A stretch of 35,827 nt of DNA from Planctomycetota bacterium. GTDB taxonomy: Bacteria; Planctomycetota; PUPC01; JACPCR01. Below, one piece after another: positions 23,609 to 31,789 of this stretch. Made by a program: the position numbers and the translations under genes. The DNA lies in the NCBI GenBank assembly GCA_027625095.1, contig JAQBXN010000093.1, positions 1 through 35,827 of the forward strand, written 5' to 3'. The number at the start of each line of letters is the position of its first letter. The stretch's first letter is position 1. Below the pieces are notes generated by a model, which saw only the letters and a list, made by a program, of their open reading frames with translations, had not been told where the DNA came from and made no database searches.

Positions 23609-26461
23609 ATGGCCCGACGCAAGACGAAGCGTAAACATCAAAAGCAGACCCATAAAGTCCAGAGCACGGCAGTGATAAGTGCCGCAACCGATTTCACCGC
23701 GTTGGAATCTGCGATTCGCGATCTCCTGGCGCAGGGCAAAGCGCGGGAGGCCGTCAGGCAGGCCAAGGAAGCCCACAAGCAATTCGATACCGAACAATCC
23801 GAAGATCTTCTCGCGTCTGCCTACCAGGCTCGCATCAAAGAGATGTCCGAACGTGGGATGGAACAGGAAAGCGCTTCGCTTCTCGATCTGGTGACGGGCC
23901 GTCATCCAAGGAACGCGGATGTGTGGAAGGCACTGAAACTCGAGCAGGATATGCAAACCGGGAATTATGATGATCTAGTGCGGCCTTTGAGCAACCCGGA
24001 TCTTCACTCCGAGCAGAGGCAAGAGATCGAAACCCGGATCAAACAAGAGCTGTTTGATCTCAATTCCCTCGCAGAAACCCGGGCCCTCGTGGATGGGCAT
24101 CCTCTGCGGGTGGCAGCCGCCGCTTTGAACAAGGCATTCAAAGCCGTGACCACAGCCCCGGTGGATGACTCGGAGATCGCGTTACCCGAAGTATCCCGCC
24201 GCAGCCCGCTCGCGCCCTGGAAGTTGATCATCCGGGCCATCAGTCACTTCTACCGTGGCGAAGACGAGCCCTGCCTTCAAGCTCTTGATCTGGTCGATCC
24301 CTCATCGGCTCCCGCCAGGCTCATCGGTCCCTTGAAGAATATGATCGGGGAAAAGGCCGAGGCTGGGGCGGCAGTTGGCAAACTGCAGGCGGCCGTGAGT
24401 GGCAGTCATACCCCCCTTTATTCAGCGTTTGAAAAACTTGATGAAGCTTTTTCTGGCCAGAACATGCATTCCACTGTTCGGCTGATGGTCCAAGCCGAAA
24501 AAGTATGTAAAAGGCATCGTCCGGAACTTTTGCAGCAAGTCGTCCAACTCATGATCGCAAGGGGATTCGCTGAGGGATTCGGCCGGAGTTCCATGGAGCG
24601 GCTCTTGAGCACCAATCTGGTGAAAAACGCAGTTTTCTTACGGTTGATGGCCCGGGTATGTGAACATGAACAAGACGAGCCTCAGGCCAACGAAATCTGG
24701 GATGAATTCCGCCGAGCCGCCTTGCGGGAAGGACTTATCAAGAGCAACAGCCCGGAAGAGGCGGCCGTCTACCTCCACATGGGAAGCATCATACAGGGAG
24801 CTTCTGAGCCTTATCTCGTCAATGCCAGGCGTTTTTACATCGAGCAAGACGGTCACTCCCCCTACTTCCTGGATGTCGGTGACCTCCACAGACGTGCCTG
24901 CACTATCGACCCGCAGCCGGACTCCTACTCACAATGGCTGGACGCGGTCAGAGATCGTGACTGGCATGTCTCGGACGAAGCCGCACAGGCATGGCATGGT
25001 GCATTTCCCCAAGACAGCCGGCCATTGCTGTTTCTGATGCACGCATGCGAGCAGCGGAAGGCCTTCAAAAAAGCAATCCAATATCTCGAACTTGCTGAAG
25101 CCGCTGAGGCCATGAATCCAGACGTCCGCCGAGCCCGGCTGAGGCTCTGGTTCTCAACATCCGAGCGGCACCTCGAACAGAAAAAGCCCCACCTGGCCCG
25201 AAAGGATTTCGAAGAAATAGAAAAACTGACACAGTTGGAGGGCGACCGAGGCGCCTACCTCAACGCTCTCAGGAGGATCTGTTTTGTCCTTGAAAACGAC
25301 TCGCAGGAAGCCGACCGCATCTCAGATGAACTCGAAGCACAATATGGCAACGCATTCAGATACATCCTGTGCGGCACTGCGGCCGACACCTGCAAACTCA
25401 AGTGTGTGAATGCGGAGCCCACAGTTGCCCCTCCGATCTGTGATCAGATAACCAGGGCTTTCAGGCTCACAACAGATCTGGAGAGACAGCTACTCGAAAT
25501 ACCGCATAGCATGGAAAAAGCCATACTCCAGGAACTGCAGCAGGACAACTGCGTGCTGGACTCAGCGTCACTGTTTCTTTTCGGTGAAACGATTCTCGAT
25601 ATCAGTCTCTATTTCGAAAGTGAGATAGCTTTTCATGCCTCTTTACACGGACTCCGGCGGAGGGATGAATTTCAGGCCTGCTTCATGCTGCTACGGGCGC
25701 ACAGTTGGTACTTCACTTTCCACAGTCGCGGGGCAGAGTGTGCGGCTGCCGCGGTACTGATGGCAAGGCGACGCCGGGACACCACTCTGGCAGGCAAGGC
25801 AGTGGATCTCCTTAAATCCCTCTGCAGAAATGAGGGCATCGGTTTCGAGGAAGCTCTGGAGGAAGCGGAACAGAACCTTAATCACATCCTGGAAAGGGAG
25901 ATCGACGCAGACCAGTTCCCAAACTACGAGCCGTACACACCCCGAAAAGCGTCTTTTGAGCCCGACGATGTCGACGAAGAAGATCCAGAACCTCTGCAAC
26001 CGGATGCCCGCACGGAAGAACCGCCGAAAGGGCGGGCAGCTCACCAGGCCCTTCTGCCCTTTTTTGATCAGGACAACTTTTATCCGGAAGAGGGAGAAGA
26101 AGAAGAAGAAGACGCACCGAAAGCCAATGAGGACGATGATTCGGATGAAGACGATGACTGGGATGACGATGACCCGGAGGGAGAAGAGTTCGGAGCCTAC
26201 AAGGCTGCGATCGAACAGATGGTCAAAAACTTTCATCCCAAACTGGCTGAACTCTTTTTGGAGATGTTTACCAATTATGGAGACGCCGAGCCCGAAGAGG
26301 TCAAGACATTAGATCCTGACCTCTTCAATCGATTGCAGACGGCGATAACCAAATACGGGATGCCGCCCCCTTATGATTTCGAAGAAGATAGCTCTTTTCC
26401 AGGGCGACGAAATTCCAACAGAAACAAAAGGCGGAAACGCAGGAAACGGAAGAGGAGGTAA
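23609..26461 (+). CDS. Large helical-repeat (TPR-like) protein with acidic domain and basic tail
   Basis: The 950-residue soluble protein starts at an ATG without a good ribosome site. Its first 16 residues are strongly basic (ARRKTKRKHQKQTHK). The bulk (about 25-780) is helical with TPR-like hairpins, for example LAQGKAREAVRQAKEAHKQF and KKAIQYLELAEAAEAMNPDV. An extremely acidic segment follows at about 825-875 (EEGEEEEEDAPKANEDDDSD and more), then a further helical part, and the protein closes with an arginine/lysine run (RNKRRKRRKRKRR). It lies directly before the J-like gene (8-bp gap), inside the Hsp70 operon. Similar large repeat proteins accompany alternative Hsp70/J/GrpE sets in some bacteria, which suggests a scaffold or client-recruiting role. 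The basic tails could bind RNA or ribosomes (inference). Confidence 0.85.
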   Translation: MARRKTKRKHQKQTHKVQSTAVISAATDFTALESAIRDLLAQGKAREAVRQAKEAHKQFDTEQSEDLLASAYQARIKEMSERGMEQESASLLDLVTGRHPRNADVWKALKLEQDMQTGNYDDLVRPLSNPDLHSEQRQEIETRIKQELFDLNSLAETRALVDGHPLRVAAAALNKAFKAVTTAPVDDSEIALPEVSRRSPLAPWKLIIRAISHFYRGEDEPCLQALDLVDPSSAPARLIGPLKNMIGEKAEAGAAVGKLQAAVSGSHTPLYSAFEKLDEAFSGQNMHSTVRLMVQAEKVCKRHRPELLQQVVQLMIARGFAEGFGRSSMERLLSTNLVKNAVFLRLMARVCEHEQDEPQANEIWDEFRRAALREGLIKSNSPEEAAVYLHMGSIIQGASEPYLVNARRFYIEQDGHSPYFLDVGDLHRRACTIDPQPDSYSQWLDAVRDRDWHVSDEAAQAWHGAFPQDSRPLLFLMHACEQRKAFKKAIQYLELAEAAEAMNPDVRRARLRLWFSTSERHLEQKKPHLARKDFEEIEKLTQLEGDRGAYLNALRRICFVLENDSQEADRISDELEAQYGNAFRYILCGTAADTCKLKCVNAEPTVAPPICDQITRAFRLTTDLERQLLEIPHSMEKAILQELQQDNCVLDSASLFLFGETILDISLYFESEIAFHASLHGLRRRDEFQACFMLLRAHSWYFTFHSRGAECAAAAVLMARRRRDTTLAGKAVDLLKSLCRNEGIGFEEALEEAEQNLNHILEREIDADQFPNYEPYTPRKASFEPDDVDEEDPEPLQPDARTEEPPKGRAAHQALLPFFDQDNFYPEEGEEEEEDAPKANEDDDSDEDDDWDDDDPEGEEFGAYKAAIEQMVKNFHPKLAELFLEMFTNYGDAEPEEVKTLDPDLFNRLQTAITKYGMPPPYDFEEDSSFPGRRNSNRNKRRKRRKRKRR

Positions 26462-26469
26462 ATCTGATT

Positions 26470-26757
26470 ATGCAGAACGACCCATTCAAAATACTCGAAC
26501 TCAGGGAACAGTGCTCCGACGAAGAAGTCCGCCAGGCATACCTGAAGAAGCTGAAACAGTTTCCCCCGGATAAAGAACCGTTAGAGTTCGAGCGCATTCG
26601 TGACGCGTATGAACAGATCAAAGATCCCCGCCGGCGAATTCAGCGGACACTCCTGGCCGCCGATCCACGTCAGCCATTCACACAACTGCTTGATGATGCA
26701 ATTTCGCGAAAGTTCATCGGTCCGGAGGTATGGCTGGAGGTAGTGCGAAATGGATGA
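26470..26757 (+). CDS. J-domain-like co-chaperone with PPD in place of HPD
   Basis: The ATG at 26470 has AGAGGAGG upstream, a strong ribosome site. The 95-residue product opens with a J-domain pattern: NDPFKILEL (helix I), SDEEVRQAYLKKLKQF (helix II), and FERIRDAYEQIKDPRRR (helices III-IV). The loop that should carry the invariant HPD reads P32-P33-D34. The His and its neighbours normally trigger Hsp70 ATP hydrolysis, so the protein is either a J-like regulator lacking full activity or is adapted to its own Hsp70. About 30 residues follow the J core (PFTQLLDDAISRKFIGPEVW). It overlaps the GrpE-like gene by 8 bp, with coupled translation. Confidence 0.88.
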   Translation: MQNDPFKILELREQCSDEEVRQAYLKKLKQFPPDKEPLEFERIRDAYEQIKDPRRRIQRTLLAADPRQPFTQLLDDAISRKFIGPEVWLEVVRNG

Positions 26758-27634
26758 CCTTTGGAAAAACCCGGCAGATTCCGCTGCTCCTTTTGAAAGC
26801 TGGCCCGATGAACCCCAGGCTGAAACACCTCAGGCCGGCGAACCAGCCCCTCCGGAAGACCTGAAAGCCCAGTTGATGCAACGCTTCTCCGATCTACTGG
26901 ACCGGGCGCTTTCCGAGCAGAGACCCGAAGGTATTGCCGACGAGATTTGGGAAAGTCTGGAAGTGGAGGAATCAGACGATCCCGACCTCTACACACTCTG
27001 GTCCGCAATGACCTCGCTGACCCAGGAAGTCAAACTTCAGGGCCGGGCCTTCAAACAACTCAGTGAAACACTGGCCCCGGTAGACAACCTCAGCCGTCAA
27101 TTGCCGGAAGTCCTGCGAGCCCACGATGTTGCACTCGCCGCTGCACATGCCCTGGCTACAGACAGCGCCAACGCAGACCAACACCACCGGGAACAGCAGC
27201 AAAGGTCCCTGGAAAACCTGATGAAAAAGAACTTTTTCGACCTCCTGCTGGATTTAAGAGACCGACTGAAACGCGGCCTGCAGGGAGTTGAAGGGAAGAT
27301 TCAGACCAGCAAGGCGCCACCTGCCGGAGCCTTCGCACGCGTATTCGCTCATCCGCACATCCAGGCAGCACAACAATTGGGCGAGATGGTGGCCGCCATG
27401 GAAAAAGGATACACCTTGACTCTCGAACGCCTCGATGAAGCTTTACAAAACCTTGGAATCATCGAAATCCTCTGTGACGGACAAAACTTCGATCCATCCC
27501 GGATGAATGCGGTAGACCTCGAAGAGTGCAAGGACGCCATCGATGGGGAAGTCCTCGAAGTCTTCCGCCCGGGATACGAGTGGAATGGCATCCTGCTGCG
27601 CACCGCGGAGGTCAAAGTCGCACGGCGGAAGTAA
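26750..27634 (+). CDS. GrpE-like nucleotide exchange factor
   Basis: The 294-residue protein starts at ATG 26750 with GGAGG about 10 bp upstream, inside the end of the J-like gene. An acidic, Pro-rich N-terminus (1-50) is followed by a long helical region (about 55-210; LTQEVKLQGRAFKQLSETLA, then LDLRDRLKRGLQG). The C-terminus (215-294) is a GrpE-type beta domain: LGIIEILCDGQNFDPSRMNA, then GEVLEVFRPGYEWNGILLRT and AEVKVARR. That matches the GrpE pattern G-x-x-FDP, V-x-x-x-x-x-GY and LRxAxVxV. It would release ADP from the operon's Hsp70. The protein is longer than standard GrpE (about 190-200 residues) because of the N-terminal extension. It is the last gene of the operon; microsatellites follow. 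Confidence 0.88.
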   Translation: MDDLWKNPADSAAPFESWPDEPQAETPQAGEPAPPEDLKAQLMQRFSDLLDRALSEQRPEGIADEIWESLEVEESDDPDLYTLWSAMTSLTQEVKLQGRAFKQLSETLAPVDNLSRQLPEVLRAHDVALAAAHALATDSANADQHHREQQQRSLENLMKKNFFDLLLDLRDRLKRGLQGVEGKIQTSKAPPAGAFARVFAHPHIQAAQQLGEMVAAMEKGYTLTLERLDEALQNLGIIEILCDGQNFDPSRMNAVDLEECKDAIDGEVLEVFRPGYEWNGILLRTAEVKVARRK

Positions 27635-27726
27635 AGATTTACCTGTGAAAGTTCGCGCCTCGTGCGTGTACTCTTGATCTCACCAACGGATGGTCAACCG
27701 ATACAACGGATAAAGAACAGGACCGA

Positions 27727-27862
27727 ATTCAGGATTCAGGATTCAGGGCCGAATTCAAGATTCAGGATTCAGGATTAAGGATTAAGGGCCGGATTCAGGA
27801 TTCAGGATTCAGGATTAAGGATTAAGGGCCGGATTCAGGATTCAGGATTCAGGATTCAGAGG
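27727..27862. repeat. Heptamer microsatellite (AGGATTC/AGGATTA)
   Basis: Tandem 7-bp units AGGATTC with AGGATTA variants are grouped into higher-order blocks, each opened by GGGCCGGATTC or a close variant. No coding potential is credible here. Confidence 0.9.
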
Positions 27863-27870
27863 TCTGCAAT

Positions 27871-27893
27871 CGTGGTCTCCACGCTCCGCGGGG
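27871..27893. repeat. Single copy of the 27-bp hairpin repeat seen at the right edge
   Basis: CGTGGTCTCCACGCTCC followed by GCGGGGAG is the same unit that is tandemly repeated at 35684-35823. It can fold as a CTCC-A-CGC / GCG-G-GGAG stem with a 3-nt loop. Confidence 0.85.
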
Positions 27894-28066
27894 AGTTTTC
27901 CTTCTTCCTCCTTCTTCCTTCTTTTTCCTTCTTCCTCCTTCCTTCTTCCTCCTTCCTTCTTCCTTCTTTTTCCTCCTTCCTCCTTCCTCCTTCCTTCTTC
28001 CTCCTTCCTTCTTCCTCCTTCCTTCTTCCTTCAGGATTCACCATCCACCATCCACCATCCACTATT
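27894..28066. repeat. Polypyrimidine tract and CCACCAT microsatellite
   Basis: An almost pure C/T run of CTTCCTCC and CTTCCTTCTT units (27894-28031) is followed by TCACCATCCACCATCCACC-type units. It abuts the stop of the iron-sulphur gene and could terminate or stall transcription, but it has no stem-loop. Confidence 0.85.
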
Positions 28067-30047
28067 CACCTTCAGGCAGCGCTTCACTGTTGTCCGATCC
28101 ACCACCGATGTCCTTAAGGAAATCAGGCAGGCCATCAGCGTTGCTGGTTTCTTCGTTTTTGCTGTCATCAAGGAAATCGACGTTGTAGGTGCCACTGGCG
28201 CCTGATTCCTGTTGCCGCTTGTTCATCTCTGCCTTCCGCTGGTGGCGTTCTTTTTCTCGGAGTGCTTTGTACGAGCCATTCATCAGCCGGTCCTCCCTGC
28301 CTTCGCCGGCGAAGATCTCAACGGCTGTCCAGGTGAGCTTCTTCTTTTCCTTCACATTGATGACGTGGCAGCGGGTCTGGCACAGGCCGCAGCCCACACA
28401 TTTATCGGCGAGGACGACTGGAGCGACAAACCCGGAATCCTCGAGCGGGGCGCCGCCTTCATCCACTTCCACATGCACTCGCTCGAACTCGATCGCGTGA
28501 TATCCCGCGGACGCACACTCATCCACACAAAGCTGGCATGCCTCTTTACCCGCGTATGGGAGGCAGGTTTGTTTGTTGACCTCGGCCAGCCCCAGTCTCA
28601 CAAATCTCTTCTCCTCCATCGGGATCGGGCGAATGGCGGCAGTCGGGCAGACCTGTGTACAGATGTTGCAACTCGGCTCGCAGCCTGCCCAGTTGGCGAC
28701 CACCTCCGGCGTCCACAGGCCCTCGAGGCCCTGTTTCTTGAAACCCATCGGTTGCAGAACGTCGTTGGGGCAGGCTTTCATGCATTTGCCGCAACGGATA
28801 CAGAGCTGGAGGAATTCTTTTTCAGGCACGCTGCCAGGAGGCCGGACGGGTAGATTGCGGTAGCCCACCGCTCCGAGGTTCGCACCGGAAAGTCGATTGA
28901 TTCCGGCAAAGAGTGCGGAACCGGAGGCGGCAGCGCCAAAAAAGCCGCGTCGAGATAGTGGAGTCTCATTCGTCGGGGGATCGTTTTCGATCTTCAGATC
29001 TATCTTGTCTCCACGATTTACAAATTTGATGGCGTGGGTCGGGCAGACACCACCGCAGGTCTGGCAGAGCGTGCAATCGGCAGTGCGGGTGGTGAAGTCG
29101 GCCTTGATGGCATCAAAGGGGCAGATCTCAATGCACTTGTTGCAGTTGATGCAGGTGGATTCAACTTTGCGCTCTGAAGCCCGAAAGAAGTTAAAAACGG
29201 AAAAAACCGCGCCACTCGGGCAAACATATCGGCACCAGAATCTCTTTCGCAAAAGACCCAGTCCCAGGACGGCGAAGAACAGCACCAGCGAAAAGATGTG
29301 CCCGGCATTGATGGCAGGGATCTGATGCCATTCACGCGCCAGCCCAAGCTGAAGAGGCGCCAGGGTCATGAGCATCCCCCGCGTAATGATCGGTATGGCC
29401 GCGACGAATCCGGTCAGCAGGACTCCGCACAGCGATGCGACCAGGCATCCGAACAGAATGTAATACTTGAGGTGCACCCACCAGCCGTCCTTTTCGATTT
29501 TGAAGCGATCTACCCGCTTGCCAATCGCCCAGTCAAACATGTCGATCAACGTTCCAAGAGGACACAGATATCCGCAGAAACCCCGGGGTATAAACACACA
29601 GACACCGACGATCCAAATCGCCCACCACAACGACCAGATCCAGGTCTTCGCGGCGATGGCCGTGGAGATACTGACCAGGGGATCAATGATCAGGAAGAGT
29701 TCAGCTTGGACCCATTCTTTTTGCAGCAAGTCATCTGCATAATGGGAAGGCCATCCGTTCGGGTTGGGGACGGGCCGCGCTGTGTAGGGCCAGCAGGTGT
29801 GGAAGAAGAACACGAGAAAAAGAAGAAAACAGATGGTCTGAATGATTCGACGGACGGGCGATGAAAGCCAGGAAGGCCCGATCTTCTTCAGCAGCCGGCG
29901 GAGGGTGCCTGCCTTCGGCTTCTCATGATCTGAAAGCAGAGATCGCGGCACGAAATTGGTAACAACGCGGATCGGAAGCCCCGGCTCTTTAAGGGGGAAC
30001 TTTTTGTGAGCCTTCCGAAGAAATGGAAGGAAGATATCAAGCCGCAT
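28062..30047 (-). CDS. NapH-NapG-like polyferredoxin fusion with internal twin-arginine motif
   Basis: The 661-residue protein has two halves. The N-terminal half (1-340) is NapH/NosR-like: several transmembrane helices (about 68-90, 140-153, 195-225 and 250-268), the two CxxxCP motifs CGYLCP (158-163) and CRYVCP (272-277), and two 4Fe-4S motifs (CINCNKCIEICP from 299; CTLCQTCGGVCP from 325). Then comes SRRGFFGAAASGSALF (365-380), a twin-arginine signal in mid-protein. The second half is NapG-like, with further clusters: CIRCGKCMKACP (416), CEPSCNICTQVCP, the CQLC/CVDEC-type cluster and CVGCGLCQTRCH. A charged tail of about 100 residues closes it. It should pass electrons from the quinone pool or cytoplasm to an extracytoplasmic acceptor. 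The fused Tat motif implies that the second half is folded and exported. The FMN_bind gene lies 88 bp upstream on the same strand. Confidence 0.9.
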   Translation of the reverse strand: MRLDIFLPFLRKAHKKFPLKEPGLPIRVVTNFVPRSLLSDHEKPKAGTLRRLLKKIGPSWLSSPVRRIIQTICFLLFLVFFFHTCWPYTARPVPNPNGWPSHYADDLLQKEWVQAELFLIIDPLVSISTAIAAKTWIWSLWWAIWIVGVCVFIPRGFCGYLCPLGTLIDMFDWAIGKRVDRFKIEKDGWWVHLKYYILFGCLVASLCGVLLTGFVAAIPIITRGMLMTLAPLQLGLAREWHQIPAINAGHIFSLVLFFAVLGLGLLRKRFWCRYVCPSGAVFSVFNFFRASERKVESTCINCNKCIEICPFDAIKADFTTRTADCTLCQTCGGVCPTHAIKFVNRGDKIDLKIENDPPTNETPLSRRGFFGAAASGSALFAGINRLSGANLGAVGYRNLPVRPPGSVPEKEFLQLCIRCGKCMKACPNDVLQPMGFKKQGLEGLWTPEVVANWAGCEPSCNICTQVCPTAAIRPIPMEEKRFVRLGLAEVNKQTCLPYAGKEACQLCVDECASAGYHAIEFERVHVEVDEGGAPLEDSGFVAPVVLADKCVGCGLCQTRCHVINVKEKKKLTWTAVEIFAGEGREDRLMNGSYKALREKERHQRKAEMNKRQQESGASGTYNVDFLDDSKNEETSNADGLPDFLKDIGGGSDNSEALPEGE

Positions 30048-30134
30048 CGGCTTCTTTCTAATAGACCGTTAAATTCGCAGTGGGCAATGGCCGTTGCCGG
30101 GCACAAGCACTGCGGAAAAAAGATTCAGCCCATC

Positions 30135-31502
30135 TCATTGCTTTTTCATTCCCGGACTCAACGCTTTCGCTGTGGCGTTTATAATCGCTTCGGAAGTCAA
30201 GGTCGCAGCAGCGGTGGCATCGACGCCTTTGACGGAATTCTTTGCAATGATCTGTCGAGTGGTATCGACGATCGACGAGTAGTATTGCTTTTCCTGGTGC
30301 TGGGTCAGCCGCAAGTTGGTGATCTTTGCATTCGACACGATCACCTGAACGTTTACCTGTCCGGAGTAACCAATGCTGCTGCTCTGATAGGTCCCGTCCG
30401 CCACCAGGGCAACATCGAGGGTTTCAAAGAGTTTGATGGCGTCAAGGCTCGCCTGCGCACGGTCGCGCACCTGGTTGACTCGCTTAGCCTGATTTCCCTC
30501 AGGGACTTCGAGCTCCAGGACCTTCTGGTAATGCGTGATAGCTTTTTGAAATTCGCCATTGCTGCGACAAGCGTCTCCGGCAGCCATATAGGCGTTGTGT
30601 GGCTGCCCGCCGGAAGCGAGGCGAGCGGCAGCCTCAAGCGCTTTGGTCAAGTTCCCCATGTCTCCCCACAGCTTGATGACGCCCTGGCTCCGGTTGTCCG
30701 TTTTCCTCAGAACCGCCTCTGCCAATGATCGGCTTCCCAACCGATAATAGCAGTTGGCAAGTTTGACGGCGTTCCCGGTGGTGAACGAGCCGCCGAACTT
30801 CTTGGCCTTCTGCTGAAGCCAGAAAGCGCCTCTTTCATAGTCTTCGAGAAGGTCTGTGTAGATGTGCGCCATCTGATCCATGGCTTTGGAAAGCCCCTCC
30901 GGATTACTCTTGTTCACATCCATGACATGCATCATGAATTTGGCGCCACCCTTCCAGCGACTTTCATTTTCGTTGATAACGCTCCACATATACTGGCCGA
31001 TGTTTTGATTGGTATTCCAGGGGCTTCCCTTTGGCGGTTCCGGGAACTGCATGTCCAGGCTCTTCGGATAATCGACCATCTGGACGCCGTCCCACCAATC
31101 AGGTTGCGTCTGGCCCGACTGATCAATCCCCTTTAAAATGTCTTTGGTCGAAGGCCCTGTCCTGGTGACTGGCGAAGGTGGCTCAGTTGATGGGGGAGAT
31201 CGTTGAGACTCTGGAGTGGGTTTTGAGTCGGGGCGCTTCTCTGAAGTTGATGAAACCGGCTGCTCATCTTTGGCCGTAACAATCTTTCGCACGCCCTTGA
31301 CAGTGACCGCATGGACTTTGGTAAACGGATATCTCATCTCAACATTGCCCTGGCCGACACTGATACGGATGACCACCTGGCCACCGGATTCAGAAACTAC
31401 CTCACCATTGAGACGCTGACCGTTGAGGAGCTCGAGGAGATCAGCGTGAAGAGATGGAACCACAAAAAGAAAGATCAAACCCGGGAGGGAACTGAGAGCC
31501 AT
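30135..31502 (-). CDS. Secreted TPR protein with C-terminal FMN-binding (FMN_bind) domain
   Basis: The ATG at 31502 is preceded by AAGGGAC. The 455-residue protein has a signal peptide (residues 1-20, cleavage near LHA), an SH3/LSm-like beta domain (LLELLNGQRLNGEVVSESGG, 22-75), a Ser/Pro linker (75-120), a TPR-like helical region (about 180-340), and a C-terminal FMN_bind domain: DGTYQSSSIGYSGQVNVQVI, NAKITNLRL and VKGVDATAAATLTS. FMN_bind proteins such as NosR, RnfG and NqrC carry FMN covalently on the Thr of D-x-x-(S/T)-G-A-T. Here the motif reads D428-ATAAA-T434, so the acceptor Thr is present while S and G are both Ala. With the adjacent polyferredoxin it makes a plausible flavin to iron-sulphur electron path across the membrane. 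No ApbE flavin transferase is in the window. Confidence 0.82.
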   Translation of the reverse strand: MALSSLPGLIFLFVVPSLHADLLELLNGQRLNGEVVSESGGQVVIRISVGQGNVEMRYPFTKVHAVTVKGVRKIVTAKDEQPVSSTSEKRPDSKPTPESQRSPPSTEPPSPVTRTGPSTKDILKGIDQSGQTQPDWWDGVQMVDYPKSLDMQFPEPPKGSPWNTNQNIGQYMWSVINENESRWKGGAKFMMHVMDVNKSNPEGLSKAMDQMAHIYTDLLEDYERGAFWLQQKAKKFGGSFTTGNAVKLANCYYRLGSRSLAEAVLRKTDNRSQGVIKLWGDMGNLTKALEAAARLASGGQPHNAYMAAGDACRSNGEFQKAITHYQKVLELEVPEGNQAKRVNQVRDRAQASLDAIKLFETLDVALVADGTYQSSSIGYSGQVNVQVIVSNAKITNLRLTQHQEKQYYSSIVDTTRQIIAKNSVKGVDATAAATLTSEAIINATAKALSPGMKKQ

Positions 31503-31626
31503 GGCTATTGTCCCTTAACGGAATACAGGAGAGTGTGCGTAAGGGGCCCTGAGGCGGAAGAGCTGCCAGCAGATCAGCGATATTCTGCACGAAGCTATGA
31601 ACATTTCGACTTTAATTTCTCTTCAG

Positions 31627-31662
31627 CTTAGTGGCTTAGTGGGTATATATGTAAAGACCCAC
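31627..31662. promoter_or_regulatory. Candidate operator: direct and inverted repeats
   Basis: CTTAGTGG occurs twice in tandem (31627-31642). GTGGGT (31639-31644) and ACCCAC (31657-31662) form a perfect inverted repeat around an A/T-rich 12-bp centre. It lies between the FMN_bind gene and the divergent GntR-type regulator remnant, where a regulator site would be expected. Function is inferred from position only. Confidence 0.35.
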
Positions 31663-31789
31663 TTTGCCCACGTTTTTGTAAATACGCCTTCTTCCGCCCG
31701 GCCAGTTGGGTGCTCCGAAGATTCTGTTGCGAATCCTATCGACCATTATGGAGCCCGTTGCATACCCTTGTATTCGCATCGGATGAAGC

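Noticed and set aside
27856..28062. Open frames of Lys/Arg/Glu or Leu/Phe/Ser repeats
   Set aside because: They translate the polypyrimidine tract on either strand and have no real protein character.
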